Counted from the stretch's first letter, positions 17,753 through 26,702 are shown. The stretch is 64,000 nucleotides of DNA from Bacillota bacterium (GCA_015059485.1 SVAH01000001.1:1-64000), one strand, 5' to 3'. Numbers and translations: made by a program. The notes: generated by a model not told the origin, from the sequence alone.

Positions 17753-17996
17753 ATATCCTAAGATTGATGTTCATGGAGAAACTACTGATACAGTAGTTTT
17801 TGTTGTTAATGATTTTATAAATGATTGCTATAAAATGAAAGAAGAGTATGTGGTGATAATTCATGGAAAAGGTACAGGAATATTAAGAAAAAAAATCCAT
17901 GAAATATTAAAAAATAATAAATTAGTCGAATTTTACGAATTAGATGTCATGAATTTAGGTCAAACAATAATAAAATTAAATAAAAGAAAGTGTTAA
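17736..17996 (+). CDS. Stand-alone Smr-domain protein
   Basis: About 86 residues. The start is ambiguous among ATG codons at 17727, 17736 and 17739, all inside the end of the pfkB-like gene and none with a clear ribosome binding site, so translational coupling is likely. The two Smr motifs are present: DVHGET near the N-terminus and the nuclease/binding loop IIHGKGTGILR in the middle. Smr domains occur at the C-terminus of MutS2 and alone, and cut or bind branched DNA or RNA, including mRNA on collided ribosomes. Its target here is unknown. Confidence 0.85.
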   Translation: MMALSKYPKIDVHGETTDTVVFVVNDFINDCYKMKEEYVVIIHGKGTGILRKKIHEILKNNKLVEFYELDVMNLGQTIIKLNKRKC

Positions 17997-18026
17997 ATGA
18001 ATTAAAATTTAACACTTTCTTTTACT
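17983..18026 (+). terminator. smr terminator
   Basis: A 16-bp stem (AAAGAAAGTGTTAAAT / ATTTAACACTTTCTTT, 17983-18022) followed by T residues. It overlaps the end of the gene. Confidence 0.88.
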
Positions 18027-18041
18027 ACTATTTTCTAAAAT

Positions 18042-18153
18042 TTGACATTTTTTGCAAAAAGTGCTAAAATGTAATCATACAAAAAGAAAAAATGCAATAG
18101 TGAGTGTCATGACTAGACATAAATTTGACATTTTTGTGGTAATATGGTATAAT
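18042..18153 (+). promoter_or_regulatory. Two tandem promoters ahead of the gene at 18187
   Basis: TTGACA (18042-18047), 17 nt, TAAAAT (18065-18070), and TTGACA (18125-18130), 17 nt, TATAAT (18148-18153). Both sit in a repeated AAATTTGACATTTTT-like context. The second is close to consensus and the gene should be well expressed. Confidence 0.7.
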
Positions 18154-18186
18154 GATATTATCAGGAACATATAAGGGGGATTTGGT

Positions 18187-18609
18187 ATGAAAGGGTATGT
18201 TTTAGATTATATTGATGAAAATGAGTATCGTAAATTAGAAAGAGCATTAAAAAAATATAATATGATTGCTTTTAAAAAATTAAACTTTACTTATTATCCA
18301 GCGCTTAGAAATGGTGAATTTTTAGGAGAATTGGTATCTCAAAATAAAAAAGCTGGAACTGAAAGTTATGAATTAAGATTACCAAGTGATAAAATGTTTG
18401 CTGCAGTTCATGGTGAAGTAAAATTACATTATACTGTATATAAAAAAGAAGAAACAGTAGTGTTAGATAAAATTACACCAGCAGAAATTTTACTTGAAGG
18501 TCATATGTCAGAACTTTCAACATATAAAGGAATCATGATTTCAAAAGCTAATGCATCTAAAGATAAATTTAAAATAGATTTACTTAATATGTTACAAGAT
18601 AATAAATAA
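18187..18609 (+). CDS. Protein of unknown function, strongly promoted
   Basis: 140 residues, soluble, mixed charge, no signal peptide. Recognisable patches are MKGYVLDYIDENEYRKLERALKK at the start and a central ELRLPSDKMFAAVHGEVKLHYTVYKKE that looks like beta strands. I cannot assign a family. Two tandem consensus-like promoters and a strong AAGGGGG ribosome binding site suggest high expression. A terminator follows immediately, so it is monocistronic. Confidence 0.65.
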   Translation: MKGYVLDYIDENEYRKLERALKKYNMIAFKKLNFTYYPALRNGEFLGELVSQNKKAGTESYELRLPSDKMFAAVHGEVKLHYTVYKKEETVVLDKITPAEILLEGHMSELSTYKGIMISKANASKDKFKIDLLNMLQDNK

Positions 18610-18610
18610 T

Positions 18611-18636
18611 TCTGGTTCTAACAAACCAGTTTTTTG
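18611..18636 (+). terminator. Terminator after the 18187 gene
   Basis: CTGGTT and AACCAG stem with a 6-nt loop, then six T residues. Confidence 0.85.
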
Positions 18637-18659
18637 AACTTATATTAAGGGGGAGTTAC

Positions 18660-19013
18660 ATGAAAATATCTGAAATTAATAATATATATTATGTTAGTGG
18701 ATGTATTAATGAATTTGGTAATTATGTAGCAAATAATGAAGTAATTACTTTGATTGCTGAATGTAGAGAGGAAAATCTTTCAGGGTTTAGTTATTATGCG
18801 TTTTATATGATAAATATGGTTACTAATGAGCACATAAATATAGATGCAATTAGAGTGAATAATTTAATGGATATGATTGAAAATCCAGCAATAGTAGTCC
18901 AGAAGTTAACAAATAAAGAATTAGAAAAACGTAGGGCATATTTTTTAACATTATTAGAAAATGCTGAAATTATAAACGAAAGTAAGAGAAATTATGACAG
19001 AAGAAATAAATAA
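18660..19013 (+). CDS. Protein of unknown function
   Basis: 117 residues with AAGGGGGAG before the ATG. Soluble, no recognised domain; the middle (SGFSYYAFYMINMVTNEHINIDAIRVNNLMDMI) looks mixed alpha/beta. It overlaps the start of the next gene by 20 bp, so the two are an operon and probably functionally linked. Confidence 0.6.
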   Translation: MKISEINNIYYVSGCINEFGNYVANNEVITLIAECREENLSGFSYYAFYMINMVTNEHINIDAIRVNNLMDMIENPAIVVQKLTNKELEKRRAYFLTLLENAEIINESKRNYDRRNK

Positions 19014-20592
19014 AATAATTAAAGAGGTAAATAGTAAAAAGGGTTGGACTTTAAATAAAAAAATTAGATATATATATATTGAACTAGGCAAAATAGTTCA
19101 TTTGAATTATAAATTTTTCTATTCACTTTATCAATTATTAGATGCTGATACAAAATATACTGTTGATGAGTTAAAAGATATCTATGAAAATACCAGACCA
19201 ACATATTATGCAATATGTAAAGATTTAGCATATATGTTAAAAAAGATATTTGATGGATGTAATATAGAATCAGAAATTAGAGATACTTGTGAGCAAGATA
19301 CTTATAAATTAGATGGAAAAGAATTTGCTGCTAGACATTATTTTATATGTGTTACTGGTGATAGTAATAAGAAATATTTTTTAACGCTTGCCCTTGATTT
19401 ACCATTTATTCAGATGGGAATGGAAACGGAACATTTTGGAACAAATATAGTATATAAAAATTATTCAGGAGTACAAGTATATAATGGAAAACAAATTCAT
19501 AATATTGTTATGCCTAAATCAGAAATTAAAAAACTAGATTTAGAATTAGGATATTTACAAAAGAATGAAGTTGGGAATCTTGATTATTATAACTATTCTT
19601 TTAGACTTTTAAAGGATAATTGCAAGAATTATAAAAATTATATAGAATGTTTAAATAGTTCTTTGAATAATGAATTATATTCTATGGTAGTGTCTATTCT
19701 TAGCGAAGATAATAGTTCGTTGACTTTTAATGCTAAAAATATAAATGAATTTAAATGGGATTGTTTAAAGATAAAAATATCTCTACTAATAAGAGATAAA
19801 ATTTTAAAATCAATAGATATCAAATTAGAGGAGAAAATATCAAATAAATTAGAAGAATTATTAAGCAAAGAAGATTTTAAAAAGTTTTTTGAAATATTAA
19901 CCCATTTATTAAAGAAAAATTATAAGAAAAATAATAAGGGTGGAGAATTTAGTTTGTTTGTTCTTACAACAAACGCTTCTAAACTATTCGAAGTAATTGA
20001 TAAAATAAAAAAATATAATTATGAAAAATTTGATAAAAAAGAATTTGATAAATTAAAAAAATTATTTCAATTATATTTAAATAAAATGACAACTGTATTT
20101 ATTGAGGAAGACATGCAACCAACACATGATGGATATATTTCTAATGAATATATATTCAATAAAATTAAAGTAGTATTTCCATTAATATTTGATTTTAATA
20201 ACAATACAAGATTTACTGATTTAGAAATAGGTGAAAAAAAGGAAATAATATCTAGAATTATGAATTCAATATTTCCTGAACTTTCTTATGATAAATATTG
20301 TAATAAAAAGGTGGAAAATCCAGTAGAAAACAGAATAAAAACATGTATGATTTATGATAAATTAGAAAAAGAATATAAACTTCTAATAAATATTGAAGTT
20401 TATAATGCGGAAAATAATAAAGTATTAATTTATAATTTTAATAATGGGAAAAATTATTTTGAAAGCATAGATGAGGAATTATCTATATTAGATATGTTAT
20501 CAAAAGAAAGATATTTATTCTTAAGCAAATCACTTGAAATACGTGCACAAGAAAATATTGAAAGTAAAAAAGCAAGAAAAAAAGCGAAGTAA
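18994..20592 (+). CDS. Large protein with transglutaminase-like Cys-His-Asp landmarks
   Basis: 532 residues starting inside the previous gene. In the N-terminal part, TYYAICKDLAYMLKKIFDGC (about 69-88), then AARHYFICVTG (about 111-121), then FLTLALDLPFIQMG (about 129-142) give Cys, His and Asp in the order and spacing seen in transglutaminase/papain-like folds. The family assignment rests on those landmarks only. The C-terminal ~330 residues are Lys/Asn/Leu-rich and helical, with no known domain. There is no signal peptide, so it acts inside the cell or is exported by an unknown route. A bidirectional terminator ends the operon. Confidence 0.5.
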   Translation: MTEEINKIIKEVNSKKGWTLNKKIRYIYIELGKIVHLNYKFFYSLYQLLDADTKYTVDELKDIYENTRPTYYAICKDLAYMLKKIFDGCNIESEIRDTCEQDTYKLDGKEFAARHYFICVTGDSNKKYFLTLALDLPFIQMGMETEHFGTNIVYKNYSGVQVYNGKQIHNIVMPKSEIKKLDLELGYLQKNEVGNLDYYNYSFRLLKDNCKNYKNYIECLNSSLNNELYSMVVSILSEDNSSLTFNAKNINEFKWDCLKIKISLLIRDKILKSIDIKLEEKISNKLEELLSKEDFKKFFEILTHLLKKNYKKNNKGGEFSLFVLTTNASKLFEVIDKIKKYNYEKFDKKEFDKLKKLFQLYLNKMTTVFIEEDMQPTHDGYISNEYIFNKIKVVFPLIFDFNNNTRFTDLEIGEKKEIISRIMNSIFPELSYDKYCNKKVENPVENRIKTCMIYDKLEKEYKLLINIEVYNAENNKVLIYNFNNGKNYFESIDEELSILDMLSKERYLFLSKSLEIRAQENIESKKARKKAK

Positions 20593-20608
20593 TTAATCTT
20601 CGCTTTTT
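20580..20608. terminator. Bidirectional terminator between the 18994 gene and the HIT gene
   Basis: AAAGCGAAG and CTTCGCTTT pair over 9 bp with A/T-rich flanks on both sides. It contains the end of both convergent genes. Confidence 0.85.
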
Positions 20609-20967
20609 AGTATTTCATAAACTTCGTCAACTGATTTTTCAGGTTTCATTTTAACAATGAAATTTGGGAGTAAATGAATATGAACATGTTTTACAATTTG
20701 ACTTTCTCCATAATTCATTGATATTGTCATTGCATTAACATTTAATTTTTTCATTAGTTTATCTGTCATTTCTCTTTTTATTTTTTCAATATGAAGTATT
20801 ATTTCATCATCTAATTCTTTAAAATCAGTATAGTGTTTTTTAGGAACAATTAAACAGTGTCCATCTATATTGGGATTTATATCCATAAAAACAATCGCTT
20901 TGTCATCTTCATATATTTTTTTACTTGGTATTTCACCATTTATAATTTTACAAAAAATACAATCCAT
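20593..20967 (-). CDS. HIT-family nucleotide hydrolase/transferase
   Basis: 124 residues. The histidine triad HVHIHLLP is near residue 95, and the N-terminal CIFCKIINGEIPSKKIYED matches the HIT start, with two cysteines that often contribute to a zinc site. These cytosolic enzymes hydrolyse nucleoside phosphoramidates and related adducts. Length slightly shorter than the usual 130-140. It is monocistronic, with a terminator shared with the convergent upstream operon. Confidence 0.93.
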   Translation of the reverse strand: MDCIFCKIINGEIPSKKIYEDDKAIVFMDINPNIDGHCLIVPKKHYTDFKELDDEIILHIEKIKREMTDKLMKKLNVNAMTISMNYGESQIVKHVHIHLLPNFIVKMKPEKSVDEVYEILKSED

Positions 20968-21054
20968 TTATAACCATCTCCTATATAAAATATATCATAA
21001 ATTTTAGAACTTTAAAAGTTTGTTTTGCATACATTGTATTAGGAGGCGTTAATA

Positions 21055-21570
21055 ATGGCTAATTATAAAGAAATAGTAACAAAGGCAGTTGTTGGTAAAG
21101 CTAAAAAGACAAGTATTGATAGTTTTACAGTTGAAACAAATGAAATTCCTAATACAGTATTAGGTTGTTGGATAATAAACAATACTTTTAATGGAGTTAA
21201 TAATAACGGTGAGGTTTATATAAATGGTGGGTATGACATAAATGTATGGTATTCGTATGATAATGATACTAAAACAGGTGTTAGCACTAAAACATATAAT
21301 TATTCTGATAAAATAAATGTTAATTTGAAAGAAAAATCTCAAAATAATGAGATAATAGTAAGGAGTTTAAAACAACCAACTGTTAATGATGTTAAAATTG
21401 AAAATAATATTGTTAAGGTAACAGTAGAAAAAGAACTTGCAGTTGAAGTAGTTGGTGATACTAAAATAAGAGTAAGTATAGAAGATATGGAAGATGATTA
21501 TGATATAGTAGATGATAACGATTTAACAGATGAAGTCATAGAACAGATAGATGAAGAATATTTAAAATAA
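21055..21570 (+). CDS. cotE: Outer spore coat protein CotE family
   Basis: 171 residues. The N-terminal part reads YKEIVTKAVVGKAKK, then LGCWIINNTFNG, YINGGYDINVWYSYDNDTKT, and later VRSLKQPTV and VEVVGDTKIRVSIEDMED. This order matches B. subtilis CotE, the morphogenetic protein that attaches the outer coat. The C-terminus is acidic, as in CotE. The ribosome binding site AGGAGG precedes the ATG. It implies that the organism or its lineage sporulates. No other spore gene is seen in the window. A terminator follows, so it is transcribed alone. Confidence 0.88.
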   Translation: MANYKEIVTKAVVGKAKKTSIDSFTVETNEIPNTVLGCWIINNTFNGVNNNGEVYINGGYDINVWYSYDNDTKTGVSTKTYNYSDKINVNLKEKSQNNEIIVRSLKQPTVNDVKIENNIVKVTVEKELAVEVVGDTKIRVSIEDMEDDYDIVDDNDLTDEVIEQIDEEYLK

Positions 21571-21600
21571 AAATCATGACGAAAGTTATGATTTTTATTT
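21569..21600 (+). terminator. cotE terminator
   Basis: AAAATCAT and ATGATTTT pair around a 10-nt loop and a T-rich tail follows. An ATG inside it (21576) opens a longer rlmN frame that I reject. Confidence 0.8.
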
Positions 21601-21638
21601 ATTTATATGATATAATATTGATAATCGCAGGTGATAAA

Positions 21639-22661
21639 GTGAAAAATATTTATAGTTATACAAAAGAAGAGTTAGAAAATTATTTTGAATGCATAAATGA
21701 AAAAAAGTTTAAAGCAACACAGGTATATGATTGGCTATATATAAAAAGAGAAAATAATGTAGATAATTGGACTAATTTAAAAAAAGAAATAAGAGATAAA
21801 ATAAAAGAAAATTTTGAATTTCAAAATATAAAAATAATAAAAGTTGAGAGTGATGAACTCGCTCGCAAATATTTGTTTGAACTTGTTGATGGCGAAAGAA
21901 TTGAAGCTGTACTAATGTATCATGATTATGGTAATTCAATTTGTGTTTCTTCTCAAGTTGGATGTAATATGGGATGTAAGTTTTGTGAAAGTGGTAGACT
22001 TAAAAAAGTTAGAAACTTAGAAACTTATGAGATGGTCGAACAAATTTTAATGGTAGAAAAAGATATAAAAACAAGGATTTCTTCTGTTGTAATAATGGGG
22101 ATTGGAGAACCTTTTGATAACTATGATAATGTAATGAACTTTATAAAAATAATAAATGATCCTAAGGGTATAGCAATAGGAGCACGACATATAACAGTAT
22201 CTACTAGTGGAATAATTCCAAAAATATATGAATTTATGAAGTTTCCTCTTCAAGTTAATTTGGCAATTTCACTACATGCATCTAATAATGAGATTAGAAG
22301 TAACATAATGAGTGTAAATAAAGCGTATAGTTTAAATGATTTATTACAAGCAATTAGGGATTATATTGAATTTACTAATAGACGAGTGACTATAGAATAT
22401 GTTATGCTAAATAATGTAAATGATTCACTAGATAATGCTGAGGAGTTAGCAGAATTATTAAAAGGAATGAATGTTTATGTTAATTTAATTCCATATAATG
22501 AAACGAATCATATAGAATTTAAAAGAAGCAGTAAAAATCAAATAATGAGATTTTATGATTTACTAAAACAACATGGAATTAATGTTACTATTAGAAAAGA
22601 GTTTGGCGGTAAAATCTCCGCGGCTTGTGGTCAATTAAGGAGCAAAGAGGTGAAAAAATGA
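21639..22661 (+). CDS. rlmN: Dual-specificity 23S rRNA/tRNA adenine C2-methyltransferase RlmN
   Basis: 340 residues from GTG 21639, preceded by AGGTGATAAA. The upstream ATG at 21576 lies in the cotE terminator. It is a radical-SAM enzyme methylating A2503 of 23S rRNA and A37 of some tRNAs. The cluster motif CNMGCKFC is near residue 108. The methyl-carrying cysteine pair corresponds to the C-terminal AACGQLR and an internal Cys. GIGEPFDNYDNV and SLHASNNEIR are further conserved blocks. It is first in rlmN-prpC-prkC-rsgA-rpe, the order known from Bacillus, and overlaps prpC by 4 bp. Confidence 0.95.
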   Translation: MKNIYSYTKEELENYFECINEKKFKATQVYDWLYIKRENNVDNWTNLKKEIRDKIKENFEFQNIKIIKVESDELARKYLFELVDGERIEAVLMYHDYGNSICVSSQVGCNMGCKFCESGRLKKVRNLETYEMVEQILMVEKDIKTRISSVVIMGIGEPFDNYDNVMNFIKIINDPKGIAIGARHITVSTSGIIPKIYEFMKFPLQVNLAISLHASNNEIRSNIMSVNKAYSLNDLLQAIRDYIEFTNRRVTIEYVMLNNVNDSLDNAEELAELLKGMNVYVNLIPYNETNHIEFKRSSKNQIMRFYDLLKQHGINVTIRKEFGGKISAACGQLRSKEVKK

Positions 22662-23422
22662 AAGCATGTTACATGACAGATGCAGGACGTGTGCGCAGTC
22701 ATAATGAAGACAGTGTTACAATATTAAAAAATACAAGTGGTGAATATCTTTTGATCGTGGCTGACGGCATGGGAGGACATCGTGCTGGAGAAGTTGCTTC
22801 ATCAATGGTAGTTACACATTTTGGTAAAAGGTTCGCAAAGTTAAGCAGTGTAGGTTCAAAAAGTGATGCTGTAAATTGGCTTCGCGATAATATAGCTGAG
22901 GTTAATGAAAGCATTTTAAAGTATGCAGATGAAAATCCTAATTCAAAAGGTTTAGGAACAACTGCTGTAATTGCTCTTTTAACAGATGATTATTTGATAT
23001 TTGCAAATATTGGAGATTCATCTGGTTATGTTATGAAAAATGGGGAACTTCATAAAGTTACACATGATCATACATTAGTTAATCTTTTAGTTCAATCTGG
23101 TGACATAACAGAAGAAGAGGCTAAATATCATCCTAAAAAAAATGTACTAATGAAAGCACTAGGGGCAGCAGAAAAAGTAGAACCAGATATTTTTGATGTG
23201 GATACAGAAGTTGAAGCGATACTTTTATGTAGTGATGGACTTACTACAATGCTTAATAATGAACAAATTAATCATGTTTTGATAGATAATGAATTAACTA
23301 TAGAACAAAGAGTATCTAAGTTAATAAAGAAATGCAATGTACGTGGTGGTACAGATAATATTTCAATAGCATATTTAGAAATGAATGATTCAGATAGTTT
23401 AGAAAGTGGTGAAGAAAAGTGA
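22658..23422 (+). CDS. prpC: PP2C-type Ser/Thr protein phosphatase PrpC/Stp
   Basis: 254 residues from ATG 22658, with AGAGGTGAAAA upstream. It dephosphorylates substrates of the partner kinase PrkC. Metal-binding PP2C motifs are clear: TDAGRVRSHNEDS at the start, VADGMGGHRAGEVAS near residue 35, ANIGDSSGYV near 113, LLCSDGLTTML near 189 and GGTDNISIAYLEM near the end. It overlaps rlmN by 4 bp and prkC by 4 bp, so all are translationally coupled. Confidence 0.95.
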   Translation: MKACYMTDAGRVRSHNEDSVTILKNTSGEYLLIVADGMGGHRAGEVASSMVVTHFGKRFAKLSSVGSKSDAVNWLRDNIAEVNESILKYADENPNSKGLGTTAVIALLTDDYLIFANIGDSSGYVMKNGELHKVTHDHTLVNLLVQSGDITEEEAKYHPKKNVLMKALGAAEKVEPDIFDVDTEVEAILLCSDGLTTMLNNEQINHVLIDNELTIEQRVSKLIKKCNVRGGTDNISIAYLEMNDSDSLESGEEK

Positions 23423-25185
23423 TAATGAAGGGGCAAAAGATTAGTGATCGTTATCAAATTATAAAATCAATTGGTGAAGGTGGAATGGCTAATGTTTATT
23501 TAGCTTATGATACTATATTAGATAGAAATGTAGCAGTTAAAGTATTACGTGGAGACCTTGCAACAGATGAAAAATTTGTTAGACGTTTTCAAAGGGAAGC
23601 ATTATCAGCGTCAAGTTTAAACCATCCAAATATTGTAGAAGTTTACGATGTTGGCGATGATAACGGTCAATATTATATCGTAATGGAATATATTGAAGGT
23701 AAACATTTAAAAGAATTAATCAAAAAACGTGGACATTTAACATTAACAGAGGTAGTTGATATAATGTTGCAAATAACTGATGGTATGAGTGTAGCGCATG
23801 ATAGCTATATAATACATAGAGATATTAAACCACAAAATATAATGATTCTTGAAAATGGACTTGTTAAGATAACAGACTTTGGTATTGCAATGGCTATGAA
23901 TGCAACACAACTTACTCAAACTAATTCAGTAATGGGCTCAGTTCATTATTTACCACCAGAACAGGCAAATGGTAAAGGAGCTTCTTTACAAAGTGATATA
24001 TATTCAATGGGTATATTAATGTACGAACTATTAACTGGTAAATTGCCATATAGAGGTGAAAATGCAGTAGAAATAGCGTTAAAACATTTGAAAGAACCAC
24101 TACCATCTATTAGAGAAGAAATTCCTAATATTCCTAATAGCATTGAAAATATAATAAAAAAAGCAACTGCCAAAAATATAAAAAATAGATATAATGATGC
24201 ACGTGAAATGCATGAAGACTTACTTACATGTTTAGACGATTCAAGATTAAAAGAGCCACCATATGATTTTAAATATTCCGAAAATAATTATGATGATACA
24301 AAAATGGTAAAAATAGTTAAAGATATGGGAGATTCTAAGAAAAAGAATAAAAAAGATTCAGAAGAAGATGCTATTGCAAAGCAAATTAATCCCGATGAAT
24401 TGAAAAAACAAAATAAATTAATAGTGTTCTTGGCATCAATTTTTACTGGACTTGTAGTTATTATTACATCTTTAGTAGTGCTTATACCGCTTATAAGTGG
24501 AGGAAAAGAAATCAAAGTTCCAGATGTTACCAATAAATCTGTAACTGAGGCAATTGATATATTACAAGATGCCGGATTTAAAGTTTCTGATGAACAAGAA
24601 GAAGTTTCTTCAACTGATGTAAAAGAAGGTAAAGTTGTTAAAACTAACCCAGCGGCTGAAAGTAAAAGAAATAAAGGAACAGAAATTACACTTTATGTAT
24701 CTGTTGGAGATAAAAAAATAGAAATAGAAGATTATAAAGGAAAAAATTATTTAGAAGTTCAAGGTGCTTTAAAAGCTTTAGGACTTACAGTTACAGTTGA
24801 AAAAAAAGAAGTAGAAAAACAAAATGATTATAAAGAAGGCGAAGTAATAGACCAAGATATTAAAGCTGGAGAAAAAGTTTCAGTTGGTACAAATATTGTT
24901 TTATATATTGCTGATATAGAAAGCGAATATCCAGATTTTACAGATGGAAGTTATTCAGTTGAAGAAGTTCAACAATTCTGCGATGAACATGGACTTACCT
25001 TAGAAGTACAAGAAGTATCAACTAGTGAACATAATGAAGGTGATATTTTCTATCAAAGTAGACCAGCCGGTTCAACAGTAGCAGCAAATGTTAAATTTAA
25101 AATAAAGGTTGCAAAAGCACCTGAGGTAGAAGAAGAACCAATAGAAGATTGCAGTGAAGAAGCAAAAGCAGAGGGATTGTGTTAA
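23419..25185 (+). CDS. prkC: PASTA-domain Ser/Thr protein kinase PrkC/StkP
   Basis: 588 residues from GTG 23419, which overlaps the prpC stop. ATG 23425 is an alternative. A kinase domain fills residues 1-270: glycine loop IGEGGMANVYLA, VAVKVLRG lysine, HRDIKPQNIM catalytic loop, DFGIAMAMNATQLT activation segment. A basic/acidic linker leads to a transmembrane helix near residues 335-358. Three extracellular PASTA repeats follow (VPDVTNKSVTEAIDILQDAG, then a block starting IEDYKGKNYLEVQ, then YPDFTDGSYSVEEVQQFC). They normally sense muropeptides or lipid II. The short Cys-containing acidic C-terminus is unusual. Confidence 0.95.
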   Translation: MIMKGQKISDRYQIIKSIGEGGMANVYLAYDTILDRNVAVKVLRGDLATDEKFVRRFQREALSASSLNHPNIVEVYDVGDDNGQYYIVMEYIEGKHLKELIKKRGHLTLTEVVDIMLQITDGMSVAHDSYIIHRDIKPQNIMILENGLVKITDFGIAMAMNATQLTQTNSVMGSVHYLPPEQANGKGASLQSDIYSMGILMYELLTGKLPYRGENAVEIALKHLKEPLPSIREEIPNIPNSIENIIKKATAKNIKNRYNDAREMHEDLLTCLDDSRLKEPPYDFKYSENNYDDTKMVKIVKDMGDSKKKNKKDSEEDAIAKQINPDELKKQNKLIVFLASIFTGLVVIITSLVVLIPLISGGKEIKVPDVTNKSVTEAIDILQDAGFKVSDEQEEVSSTDVKEGKVVKTNPAAESKRNKGTEITLYVSVGDKKIEIEDYKGKNYLEVQGALKALGLTVTVEKKEVEKQNDYKEGEVIDQDIKAGEKVSVGTNIVLYIADIESEYPDFTDGSYSVEEVQQFCDEHGLTLEVQEVSTSEHNEGDIFYQSRPAGSTVAANVKFKIKVAKAPEVEEEPIEDCSEEAKAEGLC

Positions 25186-25188
25186 TTA

Positions 25189-26013
25189 ATGGAAGGTCAA
25201 ATAGTAAAGATAATTAGTGATTTATATAGTGTAAAAATAGGAAAAGATATATATGAATGCAAAGCCAGAGGAAAATTTAGAAATGAAAGAATAACTCCAG
25301 TAGTTGGTGATAGATGCATTATTGATTGCAAAGAATCTGTAATAAATGAAATTCTGCCAAGGAAAAATTCAATGGAAAGACCTCTTATTGCTAATGTAGA
25401 TATAGCAGTTATAGTAACGAGTGTAAAAAAGCCAGACTTATCATTAAATTTACTAGATAAAATGATAAGTCTAGTTACTATAAATAATATACAACCAATT
25501 ATATGTTTTACAAAATTAGATTTAGCAAACAAAGAAGAATTAAAAGAAATAAAAAAATTAACAAAGTATTATAACTCTATTGGAATAAAAACAACAAATA
25601 ATATAAAATATAAAAAATTATGTAAAATGTTAAAGAAAAAGATAGTGGTGTTTACTGGACAAACTGGTGCGGGTAAAAGTTCACTTCTTAATAGAATTGA
25701 TAATAAATTGAATCTTAAGACTGATGAGATTAGTGAAGCATTAGGAAGAGGAAAACATACAACAAGACATGTAGAACTATTTGAAATAAAGAAAATGTTA
25801 ATAGCGGATACTCCAGGTTTTTCAGCTTTAGACTTTAGAGATATTTCAAAAGAAGCTATAAAAAATAGTTTTATAGAGTTTAAAAATAGTAATTGTAAAT
25901 TTAATGATTGTAATCATATAAATGAAAAAGAATGTGAAGTAAAAGAAAAAGTAAAAAATAATATTATTTTAAAATCGCGTTATGATAATTATATAAATTT
26001 TGTATCTAAATAA
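25189..26013 (+). CDS. rsgA: Ribosome small-subunit GTPase A (RsgA/CpgA)
   Basis: 274 residues, slightly short for the family (about 290-300). It is a circularly permuted GTPase that checks late 30S assembly. An N-terminal OB fold (EGQIVKIISDLYSVKIGKDIYECKARGKFR) is followed by G4 FTKLD, G1 GQTGAGKSSLLNRI, switch region RGKHTTRHVEL, and G3 DTPGFSAL. The zinc finger is CKFNDCNHINEKEC near residue 235. It lies 3 bp after prkC and 11 bp before rpe, in the conserved Bacillus-type operon. Confidence 0.95.
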   Translation: MEGQIVKIISDLYSVKIGKDIYECKARGKFRNERITPVVGDRCIIDCKESVINEILPRKNSMERPLIANVDIAVIVTSVKKPDLSLNLLDKMISLVTINNIQPIICFTKLDLANKEELKEIKKLTKYYNSIGIKTTNNIKYKKLCKMLKKKIVVFTGQTGAGKSSLLNRIDNKLNLKTDEISEALGRGKHTTRHVELFEIKKMLIADTPGFSALDFRDISKEAIKNSFIEFKNSNCKFNDCNHINEKECEVKEKVKNNIILKSRYDNYINFVSK

Positions 26014-26024
26014 GGAGGCATATT

Positions 26025-26672
26025 ATGAAAATATCTGTATCATATTTAAGTAGTATATTTGATAAAAAGAGTACTATTAATTTGATTGATAATTCAAATG
26101 CTGATTACATACATGTAGATTTGATGGACGGAAAGTTTGTTCCAAAAAATAATTTTAATGTAAGAGAAGTTATAAATGATTTAAAAGATACTAATAAACC
26201 TTTAGATATTCATTTAATGACTTTTGAACCTGAAAAATATGTTGATGAATTATCAACTTTAAATCCTGCTCGCATAACATTTCATTTAGAAAGTAATACT
26301 AATATAGAAAAAACTATAAAATTAATTAAATCTAAAGGTATAGAAGTTGGAATAGCAATTAAACCTAATACAGATATTATGTATTTAGATAATTATTTAA
26401 ATGATATTGATATAATTTTAGTTATGTCAGTAGAACCTGGAGCTGGCGGACAAAGATTTATGTTTGATATGATTGATAAAATAGAAGACTTAAATGATTT
26501 AAGATACAATAAAAATTATCTTTACAAAATAAGTGTAGATGGTGGTATAAATGAATATACAGCACTTAAATGTCATAAAGCAGGCGCAGATATTGTTGTA
26601 AGTGGTTCCTATGTATGTCACCACGAGAATTTTAATGCGCAAATTAATAATTTAAAAAGAATTACAAAATAA
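26025..26672 (+). CDS. rpe: Ribulose-phosphate 3-epimerase
   Basis: 215 residues, TIM barrel. It interconverts ribulose 5-phosphate and xylulose 5-phosphate in the pentose phosphate pathway. Motifs: HVDLMDGKFVPK near residue 30, DIHLMTFEPEKY near 65, VMSVEPGAGGQRF near 132, and ISVDGGINEYTA near 168, supplying metal-binding His/Asp and phosphate-binding Gly residues. The first strand lacks the usual ISPSxL, reading ISVSYLSSI. AAGGAGG precedes the start. Last gene of the rlmN operon. Confidence 0.92.
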   Translation: MKISVSYLSSIFDKKSTINLIDNSNADYIHVDLMDGKFVPKNNFNVREVINDLKDTNKPLDIHLMTFEPEKYVDELSTLNPARITFHLESNTNIEKTIKLIKSKGIEVGIAIKPNTDIMYLDNYLNDIDIILVMSVEPGAGGQRFMFDMIDKIEDLNDLRYNKNYLYKISVDGGINEYTALKCHKAGADIVVSGSYVCHHENFNAQINNLKRITK

Positions 26673-26702
26673 AAAAGTTCTATAAATTAGAACTTTTTTT
26701 AA
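26672..26702. terminator. Terminator after rpe
   Basis: AAAGTTCTA and TAGAACTTT hairpin followed by T residues. It overlaps the 3' end of the convergent VanY-type gene. Confidence 0.85.

Noticed and set aside
20593-20967. Minus-strand frames inside the plus-strand genes (for example within ileS, addA and prkC) as real genes.
   Set aside because: They lack ribosome binding sites and family motifs and lie opposite well-supported coding sequence. Only the HIT gene and the other listed minus-strand genes stand on their own.
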